Positions 62,999-64,000 of a DNA stretch of 64,000 nucleotides are shown piece by piece (position 1 is the stretch's first letter; every line of letters starts with the position of its first letter). The notes below the pieces were generated by a model. It did not search any database. It worked only from the letters and a program-made list of their open reading frames with translations, and was not told the DNA's origin. Origin of the DNA: Pseudomonas lini (GTDB lineage Bacteria > Pseudomonadota > Gammaproteobacteria > Pseudomonadales > Pseudomonadaceae). Location of the stretch: positions 5,022,001 through 5,086,000 of the forward strand of contig NZ_OZ061318.1 in the NCBI RefSeq assembly GCF_964063345.1, written 5' to 3'. A program made the position numbers and the translations under genes.

Positions 62999-64000
62999 GC
63001 GGTTTCGTCGACCCAGCGTTGTTCGAGACGGGTTTGAGGGCCTTGTGGCGGTGTGCCGAGGTGGCAATCCAGATCACCGACGTTCAGGCCTGACGTCAGC
63101 AAGCGTTCGCGCAGCCCAGCCAGATTGCTTTCGATCAGGCTTGCGGTGTACGGCCGTTCGGCCCACAGCTGACTGGAGAGGCTGCCTTTGATCAGTTGGG
63201 CCTGAATCTGCAACGGCCCTAACGGTTCCATATCGAACGCCAGATCGACTCGCCACAACTGTTGCTTGGGTTCGCGTTCGTCGCGGCGCTCGTGAGGTTG
63301 TTCTTTCTCGGGCGCTTCTTCGCGCTGGAATTTGACCTGCAACGGCACGATGTCCTGCAGGTTGCGCATGGGGATTTCCAGTTGCCAGGTGCTGAGCAGG
63401 CGACCATCGTCGGTGACGCCGGTCTGTTCCAGGCTCGACAGTTGATGGCTTTGCAGGCGCGAGACGGCCGCCGCTGCCAGGCGCAGCAAATGTTCCAGGT
63501 CGCCTTCACCGTCCTGACTTTGCAGCAGACGCTCGGGGAGCGGGAAACTGGTCGGCAATGGTTTGGCGCTGACCTGGCCGAGCATACCGAGGGCGCTACG
63601 CACGAAACTCGGCAGCGCATGGGCCAAGCTGTTGGCGGCAATGATCGCGTTGAGATTGGTGTTGGCCGGCAGGTTCGGCGTCAGTTGTGCGATCAGCTTG
63701 AGCAGGTCGCCTTTCATGTCAGGCATCAGCGTCGGGTTTTGGCCGGTCAGCAGTTTCGCTTCAAGGAACAGGCCGCTATTGGCCAACGCCTGGGCCAGGC
63801 CTCTGGGCGTGCTCAGTTGCTGGACGTCTGGAAGGCCGGCGAGCAATTTGTCCACGGTGGCGCGCAGGTCGCTGGAGGTCTGATCCGACGGCGGCAGGTT
63901 TTGCAGGACTTTGATCAAGCCATCCAGAGAGCCCTGGCGACTTTGCTGGCTGACCAGTTGTTGGGTCACCGCCAACTGTTCCTGACGGCTGCTCAATGGC
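62995..64000 (-). CDS. FliK-like hook-length control protein, 5' end beyond the window
   Basis: At least 334 residues; the frame is open to the right window edge and its apparent TTG start at 63996 is probably internal. The N-terminal part has LPANTNLNAIIAANSLAHALPS and a long helical stretch. The C-terminal part (LWRVDLAFDMEPLGPLQIQA, ELW-type ending LNVGDLDCHLG) looks like the FliK C-terminal Flg_hook domain. Unlike fliK at 40086 it lacks the Ala/Pro/Asp-rich ruler. Coupled to the FlhB-like gene by a four-base overlap. Confidence 0.75.
   Translation of the reverse strand, partial: PLSSRQEQLAVTQQLVSQQSRQGSLDGLIKVLQNLPPSDQTSSDLRATVDKLLAGLPDVQQLSTPRGLAQALANSGLFLEAKLLTGQNPTLMPDMKGDLLKLIAQLTPNLPANTNLNAIIAANSLAHALPSFVRSALGMLGQVSAKPLPTSFPLPERLLQSQDGEGDLEHLLRLAAAAVSRLQSHQLSSLEQTGVTDDGRLLSTWQLEIPMRNLQDIVPLQVKFQREEAPEKEQPHERRDEREPKQQLWRVDLAFDMEPLGPLQIQAQLIKGSLSSQLWAERPYTASLIESNLAGLRERLLTSGLNVGDLDCHLGTPPQGPQTRLEQRWVDETA

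Noticed and set aside
1..64000. tRNA, rRNA, insertion sequences and prophage genes
   Set aside because: None found on either strand by eye; only REP-type palindromes represent mobile-type sequence.

Overview
The window comes from a gammaproteobacterium, almost certainly a Pseudomonas of the fluorescens/putida/syringae side of the genus. The reasons are genus-typical gene content (FleQ, FleS/FleR, FlhF/FleN, MotC/MotD inside the chemotaxis operon, an HsbA/HsbR/HptB module), GC-rich coding sequence and REP-type palindromes between operons. It is a contiguous flagellar, chemotaxis and flagellin-glycosylation locus. Almost every gene is on the + strand; the exceptions are one small gene with its leader (about 47.2-47.8 kb) and the last two genes (62.7-64 kb).

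Region 1 (1-23.1 kb) is a flagellin glycosylation island. It opens with the 3' part of a two-domain glycosyltransferase and then a 1037-residue RTX protein built around three near-identical 214-residue repeats. A tightly packed run of 13 genes (5.5-20.3 kb) follows, mostly with overlapping or near-abutting ends. Its first part encodes a CDP-6-deoxyhexose pathway (RfbF, RfbG, an RmlC-type epimerase, a C-methyltransferase, a reductase and two more methyltransferases), then a 979-residue glycosyltransferase. Its second part encodes CMP-pseudaminic acid synthesis (PseB, PseC, PseF, a PseG-PseH fusion, PseI). A FabH-like ketoacyl synthase, a Maf-type flagellin glycosyltransferase and an 88-residue protein of unknown function lead up to the flagellin gene. 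Inference: flagellin here may carry pseudaminic acid and a branched, methylated deoxysugar.

Region 2 (23.3-31.3 kb) holds filament genes fliC, flaG, fliD, fliS, fliT, then the regulators fleQ, fleS and fleR. Region 3 (31.7-47.1 kb) holds the basal body and export genes fliEFGHIJ, the hsbA-hsbR-hptB signalling module, fliK, and fliLMNOPQR-flhB. Region 4 (48.1-62.5 kb) holds flhA, flhF, fleN, fliA, cheY, cheZ, cheA, cheB, motC, motD, a ParA-type ATPase with a CheW-like partner, cheW and a DUF2802 protein. The last kilobase has a minus-strand pair: a FliK-like protein (cut by the window edge) and a small protein resembling only the C-terminal part of FlhB.

Regulation can be partly read from the sequence. 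Promoters with the exact sigma-54 spacing GG-N10-GC lie before fleSR, fliE, fliK, fliL and flhA, with weaker candidates before rfbF and fliD. Sigma-28 (FliA) type promoters are seen before fliC and fliS and, more weakly, before the RTX gene. This fits the known Pseudomonas hierarchy FleQ/RpoN, FleSR/RpoN, FliA. REP-type inverted repeats sit in four intergenic gaps. A structured leader with a 21-codon ORF precedes the minus-strand DUF6124-type gene and is the least explained element of the window.
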